Translations under genes and position numbers: made by a program
Assembly: GCA_042408445.1 (NCBI GenBank)
Contig: JBHORC010000019.1
Span: 1-64,000 of the forward strand
Source of the DNA: CF-46 sp042408445
GTDB lineage: Bacteria > Chloroflexota > Limnocylindria > Limnocylindrales > CSP1-4
Direction of reading: 5' to 3'
Length of the DNA: 64,000 bases
Part shown: piece after piece, positions 17,776 to 28,573 of the stretch
How the letters are laid out: every line of letters starts with the position of its first letter
How positions within the stretch are numbered: position 1 is the first letter of the stretch
Notes under the pieces: model-generated
What the model was told of the DNA's origin: nothing
What the model saw: the letters and a program-made list of their open reading frames with translations, nothing else
The model's database searches: none

Positions 17776-19190
17776 TGAGCACGACGACGACCCCTGCGTC
17801 CAACGATCGCGTCCCGGGCCTGACGGCGCGGAGCGGCCTCGAGAAGCTTGCGACCTACCCCTTCGTCGTCCTGACCTGGGTCGAGCCCGACGGCTACCCG
17901 ATGAGCGTCGCGGTCGAGGCGGAGATCGACGCGACTGCCGGCACGGCGACGATTGCCCTCCCCGCCGGCCTGACGGTCCGCACGAACGACGAGCTGAGCC
18001 TCACCGGCTCGCACATCCGACCGCAGCCCGGCTACGGCTACGACGAGCGGCGCCATGTCACCGTCTGGGGCCGCGCGGCCGTGGACGGCGACCGGCTCGT
18101 GATCGTCGCCGCGCGGGCGTGGGGCTGGGACGAGGCCGAGGTCCCGTTCTTCGAGTACTCGGAGCGGTCGATCGGCCAGTCGCGGCGCTACTTCGATGCC
18201 CTCTCGGCGGAGCGCGGCACGCCGGTCAAGCCGCGTCTCGCGGCGGGCTGGCTCGCGCTTCGGACGACGAGACTCCCGTTCCTCACGGCGACGATCGTGC
18301 CGGTCGTCCTGGGGATCGCGATCGCCGCCCGGCAGGGCACGTTCGACGTGCTCACCGCCGTCCTCACGGTCGTCGGCGCCTCGTTTGTCCAGCTCGGGCT
18401 GAACGTCGCGAACGATGTCTTCGACACCGTCCAGGGCGCGGACGACGCCAACGTGACGCCGACCCAGTTCAGCGGCGGCTCGCGGGTCATCCAGTACGGC
18501 CTCGTCTCGCTCCGCCGGATGGCCGGCCTCGCGGCGCTGTTCTACGGTCTCGCCGGAGTCGTCGGGCTCCTCCTGCTTGCCCTTCGCGGCTCGCCCGCGC
18601 TGCTCGCGATCGGCATCGTCGGGTTCATCGTCTCGATCGGCTACACCGCGCCGCCGCTCAAGCTCGTGTACCGCGGTCTCGGGGAGATCGCCGTCGCGGT
18701 CGGCTTCGGGCCGTTGATGCTCGTTGGCGCCTACGTCGTCCAGACGCGCGGCACGGTGTCGTGGGAGCCCGTGATCGCCTCGCTGCCGATCGCGCTGCTG
18801 GTCGCGCTGATCCTTTACGTGAACGAGATCCCGGATCGGCGCGGTGACGCGCGAGCCGGCAAGCGGACGCTCCCGGTCCGTCTCTCCAAGGAGACCGTGA
18901 TCGCGGGCTACCGGATCGCAGCCGTCGCCGCGTACGTGATCCTCGTCGCGGGCGTGGTCGTCGGGCTCCTGCCGATCCCGACGCTCCTGGCCCTGCTCAC
19001 GATCCCGCTCGCAATGCAGGTCTCCCGTGGCCTCGAACCGAACTACGACAACCCGTACGGGCTGATGGCGGTCATGGGCGTCAACGTGAAGCTCCACCTG
19101 TACGCCGGGCTGCTCGTGCTGGCCGGCTACGCCGTCGTCCTGGGACTCGCCGCCGTGGCGCCGTCCGTCCGGCTGTTCGTCGGGGGCTGA
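17775..19190 (+). CDS. Fusion of a split-barrel (PNPOx-like) domain and a UbiA/MenA-type prenyltransferase
   Basis: Residues ~1-145 look like a second split-barrel domain (YPFVVLTWVEPDGYPMSVAV, then RRHVTVWGRAAVDGDRLVIV). Residues ~155-471 are an eight- or nine-helix UbiA transferase: the first Asp motif is NVANDVFDTVQGADD near residue 211 and the second NEIPDRRGDARAGKRT, the pattern of MenA-like enzymes that prenylate an aromatic acceptor. The plausible pathway is menaquinone or another lipid quinone, but no men genes are nearby. The start overlaps the previous stop by one base. The frame is continuous, so the fusion is not an obvious frameshift artefact. Confidence 0.87.
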   Translation: MSTTTTPASNDRVPGLTARSGLEKLATYPFVVLTWVEPDGYPMSVAVEAEIDATAGTATIALPAGLTVRTNDELSLTGSHIRPQPGYGYDERRHVTVWGRAAVDGDRLVIVAARAWGWDEAEVPFFEYSERSIGQSRRYFDALSAERGTPVKPRLAAGWLALRTTRLPFLTATIVPVVLGIAIAARQGTFDVLTAVLTVVGASFVQLGLNVANDVFDTVQGADDANVTPTQFSGGSRVIQYGLVSLRRMAGLAALFYGLAGVVGLLLLALRGSPALLAIGIVGFIVSIGYTAPPLKLVYRGLGEIAVAVGFGPLMLVGAYVVQTRGTVSWEPVIASLPIALLVALILYVNEIPDRRGDARAGKRTLPVRLSKETVIAGYRIAAVAAYVILVAGVVVGLLPIPTLLALLTIPLAMQVSRGLEPNYDNPYGLMAVMGVNVKLHLYAGLLVLAGYAVVLGLAAVAPSVRLFVGG

Positions 19191-19265
19191 GACCTGCGGC
19201 AAGCGAGCGGCGGAGGGCCGGCGCCGACCGAGGGGCTGACCGGCGACCGGCGAGCGCTGGCCGGC

Positions 19266-20279
19266 TCAGCCGGCGGGGCTGAACATCTCGCCCATCGTGT
19301 TCGCCGAGCACGCGCTGGCGAGACACGGCAGGCCGAGCCCGGTCTCGATCGTCCGGAGCAGCGAGTAGTGGGTGTGGGCCGTGTCCGTTTGCGAACCGGC
19401 CTTCACGTTCGGGCCCAGGACGAGCGTCCGGATCTCGTTCCGGCGGGCGGTGTCGTCCGACTCGTCGAAGGTGACGTACAGGACGCCGTTGCCGCCCGCC
19501 TGGAACGCGGGTGAATCGAGGATCTTCGGGGCGAACCCCTTGAACCACGCATCGCCGTCGGCGGTCGGGCAGTCATGCATGGTGTGGCACATGTTCGGGA
19601 CGACCCAGATGAAGTCGGCGGCGTCCGGCGCGAACTGGCTCAGCGGCTGGATGTTCGCGCAGCGAGCCGGCGACGAGCTGATGTCGGTGAAGCTGATCGC
19701 TGGATTGTGCTTCCGGGCGTAGAGCCCCTCGCCGTCCGGGCCCCCGGTCGCGGTCGCCCCCGCGAAGCACGGGGTCGCGGGCAGATTCTCGGCATAGACG
19801 CGCCAGGTCAGACCGGCGGCCTCGATCTGGTCGGCAAGCGTCGGCGCGGTCACGTTGTGGACCTCGTCGTCGACAACCCCCTGTGGCGAGCCGCTGAACA
19901 GGGCCAGGTAGTTCGGCTGTGACGGATGGGCGATCGCCTGATAGTCGGTCGAGAGTGCTCCCTTCGGAATGAGGCTGGTGAGATAGGGCGCGCTGGCGGA
20001 GCCCAGCACGTCGAGCTCGCTCTTGTTCTCGAACATCACGACGATGACGGGCTTCGTCGGACGAACGGGGACCACCGAGCCGGCGGGGATCGTCTCGAGC
20101 TTCGTGTAGTGGCGGAAGCGCTCGTAGACGGTGAGACCGACCATCCCGGCGATCAGCGCAACGGCGACAAGCGCCGCGACGAGGATGACCGTGTGGCGGC
20201 GATCCCAATGGGCCGGGAGCCGCGAGCGGAGTCGGCCGGCGAGCGCCGGATGCGGGATGGACGAGAGCGGGGAGACCAT
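19266..20279 (-). CDS. Membrane-anchored phosphoesterase (phospholipase C/acid phosphatase-like)
   Basis: A 337-residue protein with a cytoplasmic ~28-residue start, one membrane helix (about 29-50, VILVAALVAVALIAGMVGLTV) and an outside domain of the phosphoesterase family. VIVVMFENKSELDVLG carries the Glu-Asn metal motif, HPSQPNYLALFSG the conserved substrate-side segment, and YVTFDESDDTARRNEI with HTHYSLLRTIE the later Asp and His ligands. Paired cysteines (CFAG, CANI, CHTMHDC, CLASAC) suggest extracellular disulfides. Likely releases phosphate from lipid or nucleotide esters; substrate unknown. Confidence 0.87.
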   Translation of the reverse strand: MVSPLSSIPHPALAGRLRSRLPAHWDRRHTVILVAALVAVALIAGMVGLTVYERFRHYTKLETIPAGSVVPVRPTKPVIVVMFENKSELDVLGSASAPYLTSLIPKGALSTDYQAIAHPSQPNYLALFSGSPQGVVDDEVHNVTAPTLADQIEAAGLTWRVYAENLPATPCFAGATATGGPDGEGLYARKHNPAISFTDISSSPARCANIQPLSQFAPDAADFIWVVPNMCHTMHDCPTADGDAWFKGFAPKILDSPAFQAGGNGVLYVTFDESDDTARRNEIRTLVLGPNVKAGSQTDTAHTHYSLLRTIETGLGLPCLASACSANTMGEMFSPAG

Positions 20280-20387
20280 CGGGACGAAGTATCACCGAAG
20301 TCCCGGAATTGCCCGTCGGCCGCGTCGCGCCCGGTGGTGTCGGCGGCGTTGCGGGCCGGGCCAGAGTCGGCTCAGCGGGGAATCGAA

Positions 20388-20419
20388 GCGCCCGGCCGGG
20401 CTGGAGCCCGGCCGGGCGC
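20388..20419 (-). terminator. Strong hairpin downstream of dnaK
   Basis: A perfect 15-base-pair stem with a two-base loop (arms 20388-20402 and 20405-20419, all G/C except one A-T pair) lies 22 bases after the dnaK stop. No T-run follows on the minus strand, so it may stop transcription with Rho, protect the 3' end, or pause polymerase. It also faces the convergent side of the phosphoesterase promoter region. Confidence 0.6.
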
Positions 20420-20440
20420 GCTGCTCTCGCGGAGACGAGA

Positions 20441-22405
20441 TCAGACTTCCTTGAACTCACCCTCGACGGTGTCACCGTCCGACGACCCGCCGCCGGCCCG
20501 GGCACCGGCCGGCTCGCCGCTGCCCGCCTCGCTCGCGCCGTCACCCGACTCGGGGCCGGCGCCGTCGGACGAGCCGTTGGACCCGGCCTCGGCCGCGGAC
20601 GCCTGGTAGGCCGCCGTCGACACGCGCTGGAGCGTTTCGGCGAGGGCCGTCGCACCGGCGTTGATCGCGTCGATGTCCGAGCCCTTCAGCGCGTCACGCA
20701 GTGACGACACCTGGTTCTCCACCGTGGCCTTGTCCTCGGACGACACCTTGTCGCCGAGATCCTTGATCGTTCGCTCCGCCTGGTAGGTCAGCTGCTCCGC
20801 CTGGTTGCGGACCTCGACCTCCTCGCGTCGCTTGCGATCCTCGTCGGCATGGTCGGACGCCTCTCGGACCATCTTGTCGACGTCGTCCTTCGAGAGCATC
20901 GACGATGCGGTGATCCGGACCTGCTGCTCCTTCGACGTCGCCCGGTCCTTCGCCTTGACGTCGAGGATGCCGTTCGCGTCGATGTCGAACGTGACCTCGA
21001 TCTGGGGCACCCCACGCGGCGCCGGCGGGATCCCGTCGAGGATGAACCGGCCGAGCGTCTTGTTGTCCGCGGCGAACTCGCGCTCGCCCTGGAGGACGTG
21101 GATCTCGACCTGGCCCTGGTTGTCCGACGCGGTCGAGAAGACCTGCGACTTGGACGTCGGGATGGTCGTGTTCCGGTCGATCAGCTTCGTCATCACGCCA
21201 CCGAGCGTCTCGATGCCGAGCGACAGCGGCGTGACGTCGAGCAGGAGGACGTCCTTGACGTCGCCCGCGAGGACGCCGGCCTGGATCGCGGCGCCGATGC
21301 CGACGACCTCGTCCGGGTTCACGCCCTTGTGGGGCTCCTTGCCGTTGAACATCGCCTTGACCGCCTCGACGACGGCCGGCATCCGGGTCATGCCACCGAC
21401 GAGGATCACCTCGTCGACGTCACCGGCCTTGAGCCCGGCGTCCTTCAGGGCCGCCTCGACGGGCTTGCGGGTCTTGTCGATCAGGTCGCGGACGAGGTCC
21501 TCGAGCTTCGCTCGCGACAGCGTCACGACGAGGTGCTTCGGCCCGGTGGCGTCGGCGGTGATGTAGGGCAGGTTGATCTCGGTCGAGGAGGTCGAGCTGA
21601 GCTCGATCTTCGCCTTCTCGGCGGCCTCCTTCAGGCGCTGCAGCGCCTGGGGATCCTTGGCAAGGTCGATCCCCTGATCCTTCTTGAACTCCGCCAGCAG
21701 CCATTCGATGACGCGCTGGTCGAAGTCGTCGCCGCCCAGGTGCGTGTCGCCGTTCGTCGCCTTGACCTCGAAGACGCCCTCACCGAGCTCGAGGATCGAG
21801 ATGTCGAACGTGCCGCCGCCCAGGTCGTACACGGCGATCTTCTCGTCGTGCTTCTTGTCCAGGCCGTAGGCGAGCGCCGACGCGGTCGGCTCGTTGATGA
21901 TCCGCCGGACCTCGAGACCCGCGATCCGCCCCGCGTCCTTGGTCGCCTGGCGCTGGGTGTCGTCGAAGTAGGCCGGGACCGTGATCACCGCCTCGGTGAT
22001 CTTCTCGCCGAGATACGCCTCGGCGTCGGTCTTCAGCTTCTGGAGGATCATCGCGCTGATCTCCGGCGGGGTGTAGGTCTTGTCCGAGACCTTCACGACG
22101 ACGCCGTCGCTCTTCGCGTCCTTCTCGACGGTGTAGCTGACGAGCTCCTTCGCCCGCTTCGTCTCCGGGTCGTCCCAGCGACGGCCCATGAAGCGCTTGA
22201 TCGAATAGATCGTGTTCCCGGGGTTCGTGACGGCCTGGCGCTTGGCCAGCTGGCCGACGAGCCGCTCCCCGGTCTTCGTGAAGGCAACGACCGACGGCAC
22301 CGTCCGGCCGCCTTCGGCCGAGGCGATGACGGTCGGCTCGCCGCCCTCCATGACGGCGACAACGCTGTTCGTCGTGCCGAGGTCGATGCCGATGATCTTG
22401 GCCAT
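20441..22405 (-). CDS. dnaK: Chaperone DnaK (Hsp70)
   Basis: ATP-driven chaperone. The 654 residues show the actin-like ATPase (IGIDLGTTNSVVAVMEGG at 5-22, VPAYFDDTQRQATKDAGRIA, VYDLGGGTFDISIL), the conserved linker DVLLLDVTPLSLGIETLGG, the substrate-binding domain and a Gly/Ser/Ala/Glu-rich tail ending EGEFKEV. A ribosome-binding site AGGAGAG precedes the ATG. It is the last gene of the CIRCE-controlled hrcA-grpE-dnaK operon. Confidence 0.98.
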   Translation of the reverse strand: MAKIIGIDLGTTNSVVAVMEGGEPTVIASAEGGRTVPSVVAFTKTGERLVGQLAKRQAVTNPGNTIYSIKRFMGRRWDDPETKRAKELVSYTVEKDAKSDGVVVKVSDKTYTPPEISAMILQKLKTDAEAYLGEKITEAVITVPAYFDDTQRQATKDAGRIAGLEVRRIINEPTASALAYGLDKKHDEKIAVYDLGGGTFDISILELGEGVFEVKATNGDTHLGGDDFDQRVIEWLLAEFKKDQGIDLAKDPQALQRLKEAAEKAKIELSSTSSTEINLPYITADATGPKHLVVTLSRAKLEDLVRDLIDKTRKPVEAALKDAGLKAGDVDEVILVGGMTRMPAVVEAVKAMFNGKEPHKGVNPDEVVGIGAAIQAGVLAGDVKDVLLLDVTPLSLGIETLGGVMTKLIDRNTTIPTSKSQVFSTASDNQGQVEIHVLQGEREFAADNKTLGRFILDGIPPAPRGVPQIEVTFDIDANGILDVKAKDRATSKEQQVRITASSMLSKDDVDKMVREASDHADEDRKRREEVEVRNQAEQLTYQAERTIKDLGDKVSSEDKATVENQVSSLRDALKGSDIDAINAGATALAETLQRVSTAAYQASAAEAGSNGSSDGAGPESGDGASEAGSGEPAGARAGGGSSDGDTVEGEFKEV

Positions 22406-22476
22406 CGTGAGTGCTCTCTCCTGTTCCTGTTCTGGTGCTGCTGCTGGTTGTCGGGGGGATGTGCTGTATGTGGTCG

Positions 22477-23241
22477 TCAGGCGCCGGTTGCGCCCCCGTC
22501 GGCCAGTGCGTCGGGAGCATTGCCGGCGTCGCCCTCGGCGACGGCGACAAGCGCCGGCCGGATGACGCGGTCGCGGAGCTTGTAGCCGCGGCGGACGACG
22601 TCGACGACGTCCCCCTCCGGGCGGCCGGTGCCGGGCACGTTCGCGATCGCCTCGTGCTGGCGGGGATCGAACTGGGTGCCGGGCGAGGCCTCGATCGCGG
22701 TCACGCCTTCGCTCTCGAGGAGCGCCCGCAGCTTGCGGTCGATGGCGGTGACGCCCTCCGCCCAGCTGTTGTCCGCGAGCTCAGCCGGACGGTTGTCGAT
22801 CGCGAGATCGAAGTCGTCCGCGATCGAGAGGACCTTGCGGATCAGGTCCTCGCCGGCGAGACCGAGCATCTGCTCGCGCTCCTCGGTCGTCCGCCGGCGG
22901 TAGTTGTTGAACTCGGCGCGCTCGCGCTGCAGCCCGGCCAGGTACTCGTCGGCCTTGGCCTTCGTGGCGTCGAGCTCGCCGCGGAGCGACTCGATCTCGG
23001 CGAGCAGCCTGGTGGGCGAGACGTCGAGCTCGTCGATTCGTTCCTGCGCCCGCGTTCGCTGTCCGGAGGAAGCGGGCCCATCGGCGTCGGTCGGCCCGCC
23101 GGGGCCATTGCCGGGCACGCTGAACCCGCCCGGACGGGCTGGATCAGCGGGACCCGTGCCGGGCGCCCGGAATGGGCTTGCGGCTCGGGGATCGCCATTC
23201 CGACGAAGGGGTCGACCGCGGAGGTCACGAGGATCACGCAT
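22477..23241 (-). CDS. grpE: Nucleotide exchange factor GrpE
   Basis: Dimeric exchange factor that releases ADP from DnaK. The 254-residue product has a disordered Pro/Gly/Ala-rich N-terminus of ~80 residues, the long coiled-coil helix (ELDATKAKADEYLAGLQRERAEFNNYRRRT), and the beta-wing with IDNRPAELADNSWAEGVTAIDRKL and the TQFDPRQHEAI...GDVVDVVRRGYKLRDRVIRPA signature. The ATG at 23241 overlaps the last codons of hrcA by eight bases, so the two are translationally linked. Confidence 0.95.
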   Translation of the reverse strand: MRDPRDLRGRPLRRNGDPRAASPFRAPGTGPADPARPGGFSVPGNGPGGPTDADGPASSGQRTRAQERIDELDVSPTRLLAEIESLRGELDATKAKADEYLAGLQRERAEFNNYRRRTTEEREQMLGLAGEDLIRKVLSIADDFDLAIDNRPAELADNSWAEGVTAIDRKLRALLESEGVTAIEASPGTQFDPRQHEAIANVPGTGRPEGDVVDVVRRGYKLRDRVIRPALVAVAEGDAGNAPDALADGGATGA

Positions 23242-24295
23242 AGATGTGCTGCACCAGTTCGTTCAGCAGGGTGGAGACGAAGCGGACCGTGCCGATCGCC
23301 TGTGGATAGGCCATGCGGGTGGGACCGAGGACGCCGACGACGCCGACCGCCCGGCCCGGCTCGCCGTATCGGGCGAGGACGAGCGAGACGTCGCGCATCT
23401 CCTCCGGCGCGTTCTCGGCACCGATGAACACCTGCACGGCGTGGTTGTCCGAGACACGGTCGAGCAGCTCGCCGAGATAGGCGCGGTTCTCGAGAGCGGC
23501 GAACACGCGGCGCAGCTTGTCGCTGCGCTCGAACTCCGGCGCCTCCATCACGTGAAGCAGGCCGTCGCTGAAGACCTCCTCGATGATCGTCGCGTCGTAG
23601 TCGCGGATCGCCCCGATCACGCGCTCCCCGACGCGCCGGACGAGCGACCCGATCGGCCCGTCGCTCTCGATCCGGGCAAGGGCGCGCTCCGCGTCACCGG
23701 CGGATCGGCCGGCCATCAGGTTGTCGAGGATCACGGCGACCCGGGTCAGGTCCTCCTGCTCGACCGCCTCCGGCAGCGTCACGAGGACCTGGCGGAGGGC
23801 GCCCTCCCGGAAGACGATGATCAGGCTGGCGAGCCGCTCGCTGATCGCGACGAGATCGATCCGGCGAACGTGCGCGGCCCGCGGCTTCGCGGGCGTCGCG
23901 AGCCCCGCGCTGCGGTTCGCCGCGGCCAGCGTCGTGGCGGCGAGCCGGAACCACTGCTCCGACGCGTGCTGCACCTGGCCGAACTGATGGCGGATCATCA
24001 GCTGCTCGACCGCCGGGATCTGGCTGGATTCGGTGATCGATTCGACGAAATAGCGATAGCCCGCGTCCGTCGGGATCCGGCCCGCGCTCGTGTGCGGGTG
24101 GGTCAAAAGCGACGCGCTCTCGAGGTCCGCGAGGATGTTGCGGACGGTCGCGCTCGACACGCCGAGGCGGTATCGCTCGACGAGCGTCTGGGATGCGACG
24201 GGCGTCGCCGTCGATACGTATTCCGCGATGACGGCCCGAAGGATCGACTCGGAGCGGGGATCCAGCGGGCCGGTGGTGCGGGGTCGTCGCGCCAC
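23234..24295 (-). CDS. hrcA: Heat-inducible transcription repressor HrcA
   Basis: Repressor that binds CIRCE and needs GroEL for activity. The winged helix is clear (SESILRAVIAEYVSTATPVAS, LGVSSATVRNILADLE, LTHPHTSAGRIPTDAGYRY), followed by the GAF-like and dimerisation regions up to VLGPTRMAYPQAIGTVRFV. GTG at 24295 is chosen: GAGG lies eight bases upstream and it gives 353 residues, close to the family norm. The in-frame TTG at 24343 sits only seven bases from the CIRCE element with no ribosome-binding site. Autoregulated, as the operator lies just upstream. Confidence 0.95.
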   Translation of the reverse strand: MARRPRTTGPLDPRSESILRAVIAEYVSTATPVASQTLVERYRLGVSSATVRNILADLESASLLTHPHTSAGRIPTDAGYRYFVESITESSQIPAVEQLMIRHQFGQVQHASEQWFRLAATTLAAANRSAGLATPAKPRAAHVRRIDLVAISERLASLIIVFREGALRQVLVTLPEAVEQEDLTRVAVILDNLMAGRSAGDAERALARIESDGPIGSLVRRVGERVIGAIRDYDATIIEEVFSDGLLHVMEAPEFERSDKLRRVFAALENRAYLGELLDRVSDNHAVQVFIGAENAPEEMRDVSLVLARYGEPGRAVGVVGVLGPTRMAYPQAIGTVRFVSTLLNELVQHIYA

Positions 24296-24349
24296 GGGTG
24301 CTGCCTCGTGCTGGGCGGCGAGATGGGCCGCCGCGGCTGTCAACTGGGG

Positions 24350-24376
24350 TTAGCACTCTAGGGTGCTGAGTGCTAA
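24350..24376 (-). promoter_or_regulatory. CIRCE operator (HrcA binding site)
   Basis: A perfect CIRCE inverted repeat: TTAGCACTC (24350-24358), nine-base spacer, GAGTGCTAA (24368-24376). Every base of both arms matches the consensus. It begins two bases downstream of a -10 box on the minus strand, so bound HrcA would cover the transcription start of hrcA-grpE-dnaK. Confidence 0.97.
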
Positions 24377-24378
24377 CG

Positions 24379-24408
24379 ATACTAGCAGTCGACGGAGCGG
24401 AGTGTCAA
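24379..24408 (-). promoter_or_regulatory. Housekeeping-type promoter of the hrcA-grpE-dnaK operon
   Basis: On the minus strand a consensus -35 TTGACA (24403-24408) is followed after 18 bases by TAGTAT (-10, 24379-24384). The CIRCE element starts immediately downstream. Spacing and position make this the likely heat-induced promoter. Confidence 0.85.
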
Positions 24409-24498
24409 CCTCCGGAGGGCCTCGCGTGCGCTCCGGCCGAGCTCGCGAAGCGCTCTCGCCGGGCGCCCGGAGCCCGCGCCGCGGCCCCCATCACGACC

Positions 24499-25821
24499 TC
24501 AGATTAGTCGGGAGAAGACCTCGTTCGAGAGGAGGCGGCCGCGTGTCGTCAGCACGATCCGGTCGTGCTCGTCGATCGTCAGGAGCTCGGCGGCGAGCGC
24601 CCAGCCGAAGATGTCCGCGAGCGGCGGCTCCAGTCCTGCGGATCGCGGCAGGCCGACGTCCGTTCGCAGGCCGAGAATCACCGTCTCGGCCGAGGCCGTC
24701 ACCGCGTCCAGCTCTTCCTCGCCACCCGGCGGAAGCACTGGGGGATCAGCCGCGAGCGCTGCCACGTACCGCCCGAGGTGGGCGGCATTCCAGCGACGCG
24801 TCGCGCCGTCGAAGCCGTGGGCACCCGGACCCACCGCCGCATACGGCTTCCGCTGCCAGTACTGGAGGTTGTGGCGGCTCTCGTGTCCTGGCCGCGCCCA
24901 GTTGCTGATCTCGTAGCCGCGCCAGCCGTCCTCGCCGAGGCGGTGGACCGCGTGGTGGTACTGGGCAGCGGCCCGGTCCTCGTCCTGGCCCGGCGACGCG
25001 AGCTCCCGCCATCGCCGCGCGCCCCGCGTCGTCGGCAGGTGGTCGCCACCGAACCCGGTCAGGCCCTCGGCGTCCGGATCGTCCAGCGTGAGGGCATACA
25101 GCGACAGGTGGTCGGGTTCGAGCGCCAACGCGGCTTCGACGGTGTCGATCCACGTGATCAGCGAGCCGTCCGGGATCCCGTAGAGCAGATCGAAGTTGAT
25201 CGACGGGATGCCAGCCTCGCGGGCACCCTCGACCGCCTCGCGCACGTGACGGGCCCGATGCCGCCGGCCGAGCCGGCGGAGCTCGACGTCGTCCAGGCTC
25301 TGGGCACCGAACGAGATCCGGTTGATCCCTGCCGGTCGGAGGGCCGCCGGATCACCGCGCTCGTCCGGACCCGGGTTCGACTCGATCGTGATCTCGGCGT
25401 CGTCGGCGATCCCGAACCGCTGCCGGATGAGCTCCAGGAGCTCGGCGATGACGTCCGGAGGAAGGAGCGTCGGGGTGCCGCCGCCGAGATAGACCGTCTC
25501 GAGCCGCGGACGGCGACGGCCGCCAGCGTCGCCAGCCCGGGAGCCGGAGGCGCCTCGCTCGCTCGGCGGCCCGAACGCGGCATCCAGGGCATCCGCGCGG
25601 AGTGCGATCTCCCGCCGGAGCGCATCGAGGAACACCGGGATCCGGTTCGTCGGTCCCCGCGTCGCCGCGCCCGCGACGACCACGAAGTCGCAATACGGAC
25701 AGAGCGACACGCAGAACGGAACGTGGACGTACAGCCCGACGGGCGGTTGCGGGGTGAGGGACGCGGCGGGGTCGACGGCTGGATCCGCTGCGACAGCGTC
25801 GCGGCGTCTGGACGACGTCAC
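24499..25821 (-). CDS. hemW: Radical-SAM haem chaperone HemW (coproporphyrinogen oxidase-like)
   Basis: Radical-SAM protein of the HemN/HemW family. The cluster motif CVSLCPYCDF (about 37-46) is of the CxxxCxYC-x-F type found in HemW rather than the CxxxCxFCxC of true HemN. Other motifs are LETVYLGGGTPTLLPP, ESNPG, RISFGAQSLDD and the HemN C-terminal domain near the end. The 440 residues include an extra Gly/Arg/Ser-rich piece before the GGGTP motif. It lies between lepA and hrcA, the classical location. The start is GTG at 25821. Confidence 0.92.
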   Translation of the reverse strand: MTSSRRRDAVAADPAVDPAASLTPQPPVGLYVHVPFCVSLCPYCDFVVVAGAATRGPTNRIPVFLDALRREIALRADALDAAFGPPSERGASGSRAGDAGGRRRPRLETVYLGGGTPTLLPPDVIAELLELIRQRFGIADDAEITIESNPGPDERGDPAALRPAGINRISFGAQSLDDVELRRLGRRHRARHVREAVEGAREAGIPSINFDLLYGIPDGSLITWIDTVEAALALEPDHLSLYALTLDDPDAEGLTGFGGDHLPTTRGARRWRELASPGQDEDRAAAQYHHAVHRLGEDGWRGYEISNWARPGHESRHNLQYWQRKPYAAVGPGAHGFDGATRRWNAAHLGRYVAALAADPPVLPPGGEEELDAVTASAETVILGLRTDVGLPRSAGLEPPLADIFGWALAAELLTIDEHDRIVLTTRGRLLSNEVFSRLI

Positions 25822-25859
25822 CGGTCGGGAGCCGTCACCGGTCGGGGGCCGTCACCGCG

Positions 25860-26627
25860 TCAGTGGTCCTGGCCGGCGGACTCGGCCGGGCCGATCACGC
25901 TCCAGCCTTGCGGCGGCCGTCGGCGTGCCTCGATCTCCTCGACCTCCCGACCGCGCGGCAGGAACTGCCCGGCGTGGCCCGTCGAGAGGAAGACCGCGAA
26001 CCGGGTCACGGCGTGGCCGAGGAAGGCGGCGGCGATCCCGCCCGTGACGGCCGTCACCCAGCCGCCCGCCAGGCCGACGAGCAGCGCCATGACCAGCATC
26101 CACCGGTTCCGGCCCGGCGCACCGAGTCGGGTCGCGAGGCCGTACAGGATCGCCTGGATGACGTTCGCCGCGGTCGGGTTGAGGCCGGTGAACAGGAGCA
26201 GGCCGAGGACGGCGCCGCGGAACGCGACCTCGTCGATGATCGCGGTGACGACCGCGTTGAGCAGCGCCCCCGGGTATGACCACACGTCGGGAAACCGCAG
26301 CCGGCGGTAGCGATACCAGGCGATGCCCATCGCGATCGCCGTGCCGAGGGTCGCGTAGAGGAGGCCGTAGAAGAGCGCCTTCGGGCGGTCGCCCGCACCC
26401 AGCGCGAACGTGTCCTGGGGCGACGGGTGGACGATGAAGATCGCGCCGACGAGCACGAGGCCGATCGCGTACCACGCGATCCGCCGCCGGAACGACGGCG
26501 CCTGCCCGTCGAGCGTGTCGTCGTACTCCGCGGCGCTGAACCGTGACGCCTCGAGCCGCAGCATGATCAGGAGCAGCGCAAGACCGGCTGCGATCAGCGT
26601 TCGAAGGGTCGGAAGCCACTCGTCCAT
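25860..26627 (-). CDS. CPBP-family intramembrane metalloprotease (Abi/CAAX-like)
   Basis: A 255-residue protein with about seven hydrophobic helices. The first glutamate motif, usually EExxxR, reads DEVAFRG within VVTAIIDEVAFRGAVLGLLL. Its Arg is kept but the first Glu is Asp. A later His (LGHAVTRFAVF) would complete the site. CPBP proteins cleave prenylated or bacteriocin-type substrates, but many are uncharacterised. Inserted between lepA and hemW on the same strand. Confidence 0.82.
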   Translation of the reverse strand: MDEWLPTLRTLIAAGLALLLIMLRLEASRFSAAEYDDTLDGQAPSFRRRIAWYAIGLVLVGAIFIVHPSPQDTFALGAGDRPKALFYGLLYATLGTAIAMGIAWYRYRRLRFPDVWSYPGALLNAVVTAIIDEVAFRGAVLGLLLFTGLNPTAANVIQAILYGLATRLGAPGRNRWMLVMALLVGLAGGWVTAVTGGIAAAFLGHAVTRFAVFLSTGHAGQFLPRGREVEEIEARRRPPQGWSVIGPAESAGQDH

Positions 26628-26702
26628 GGCGTCAGGGCCGTTGGATCGGGAGCAGGCGGTGGGCGAACCGGCCCTGGAACCGGTCGCGCCGAGCGGGTCC
26701 GC

Positions 26703-28514
<1,812 letters not shown>

Positions 28515-28573
28515 GAGGCGGGAGTCTATCGGGTCCGGGCAGCGCGCCCCGCTCTGGCGACCGGCGGCGGGTT

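Noticed and set aside
17760..19202. 480-residue minus-strand frame opposite the UbiA fusion
   Set aside because: Arg/Asp-rich antisense shadow without domains; the plus strand has the UbiA Asp motifs.
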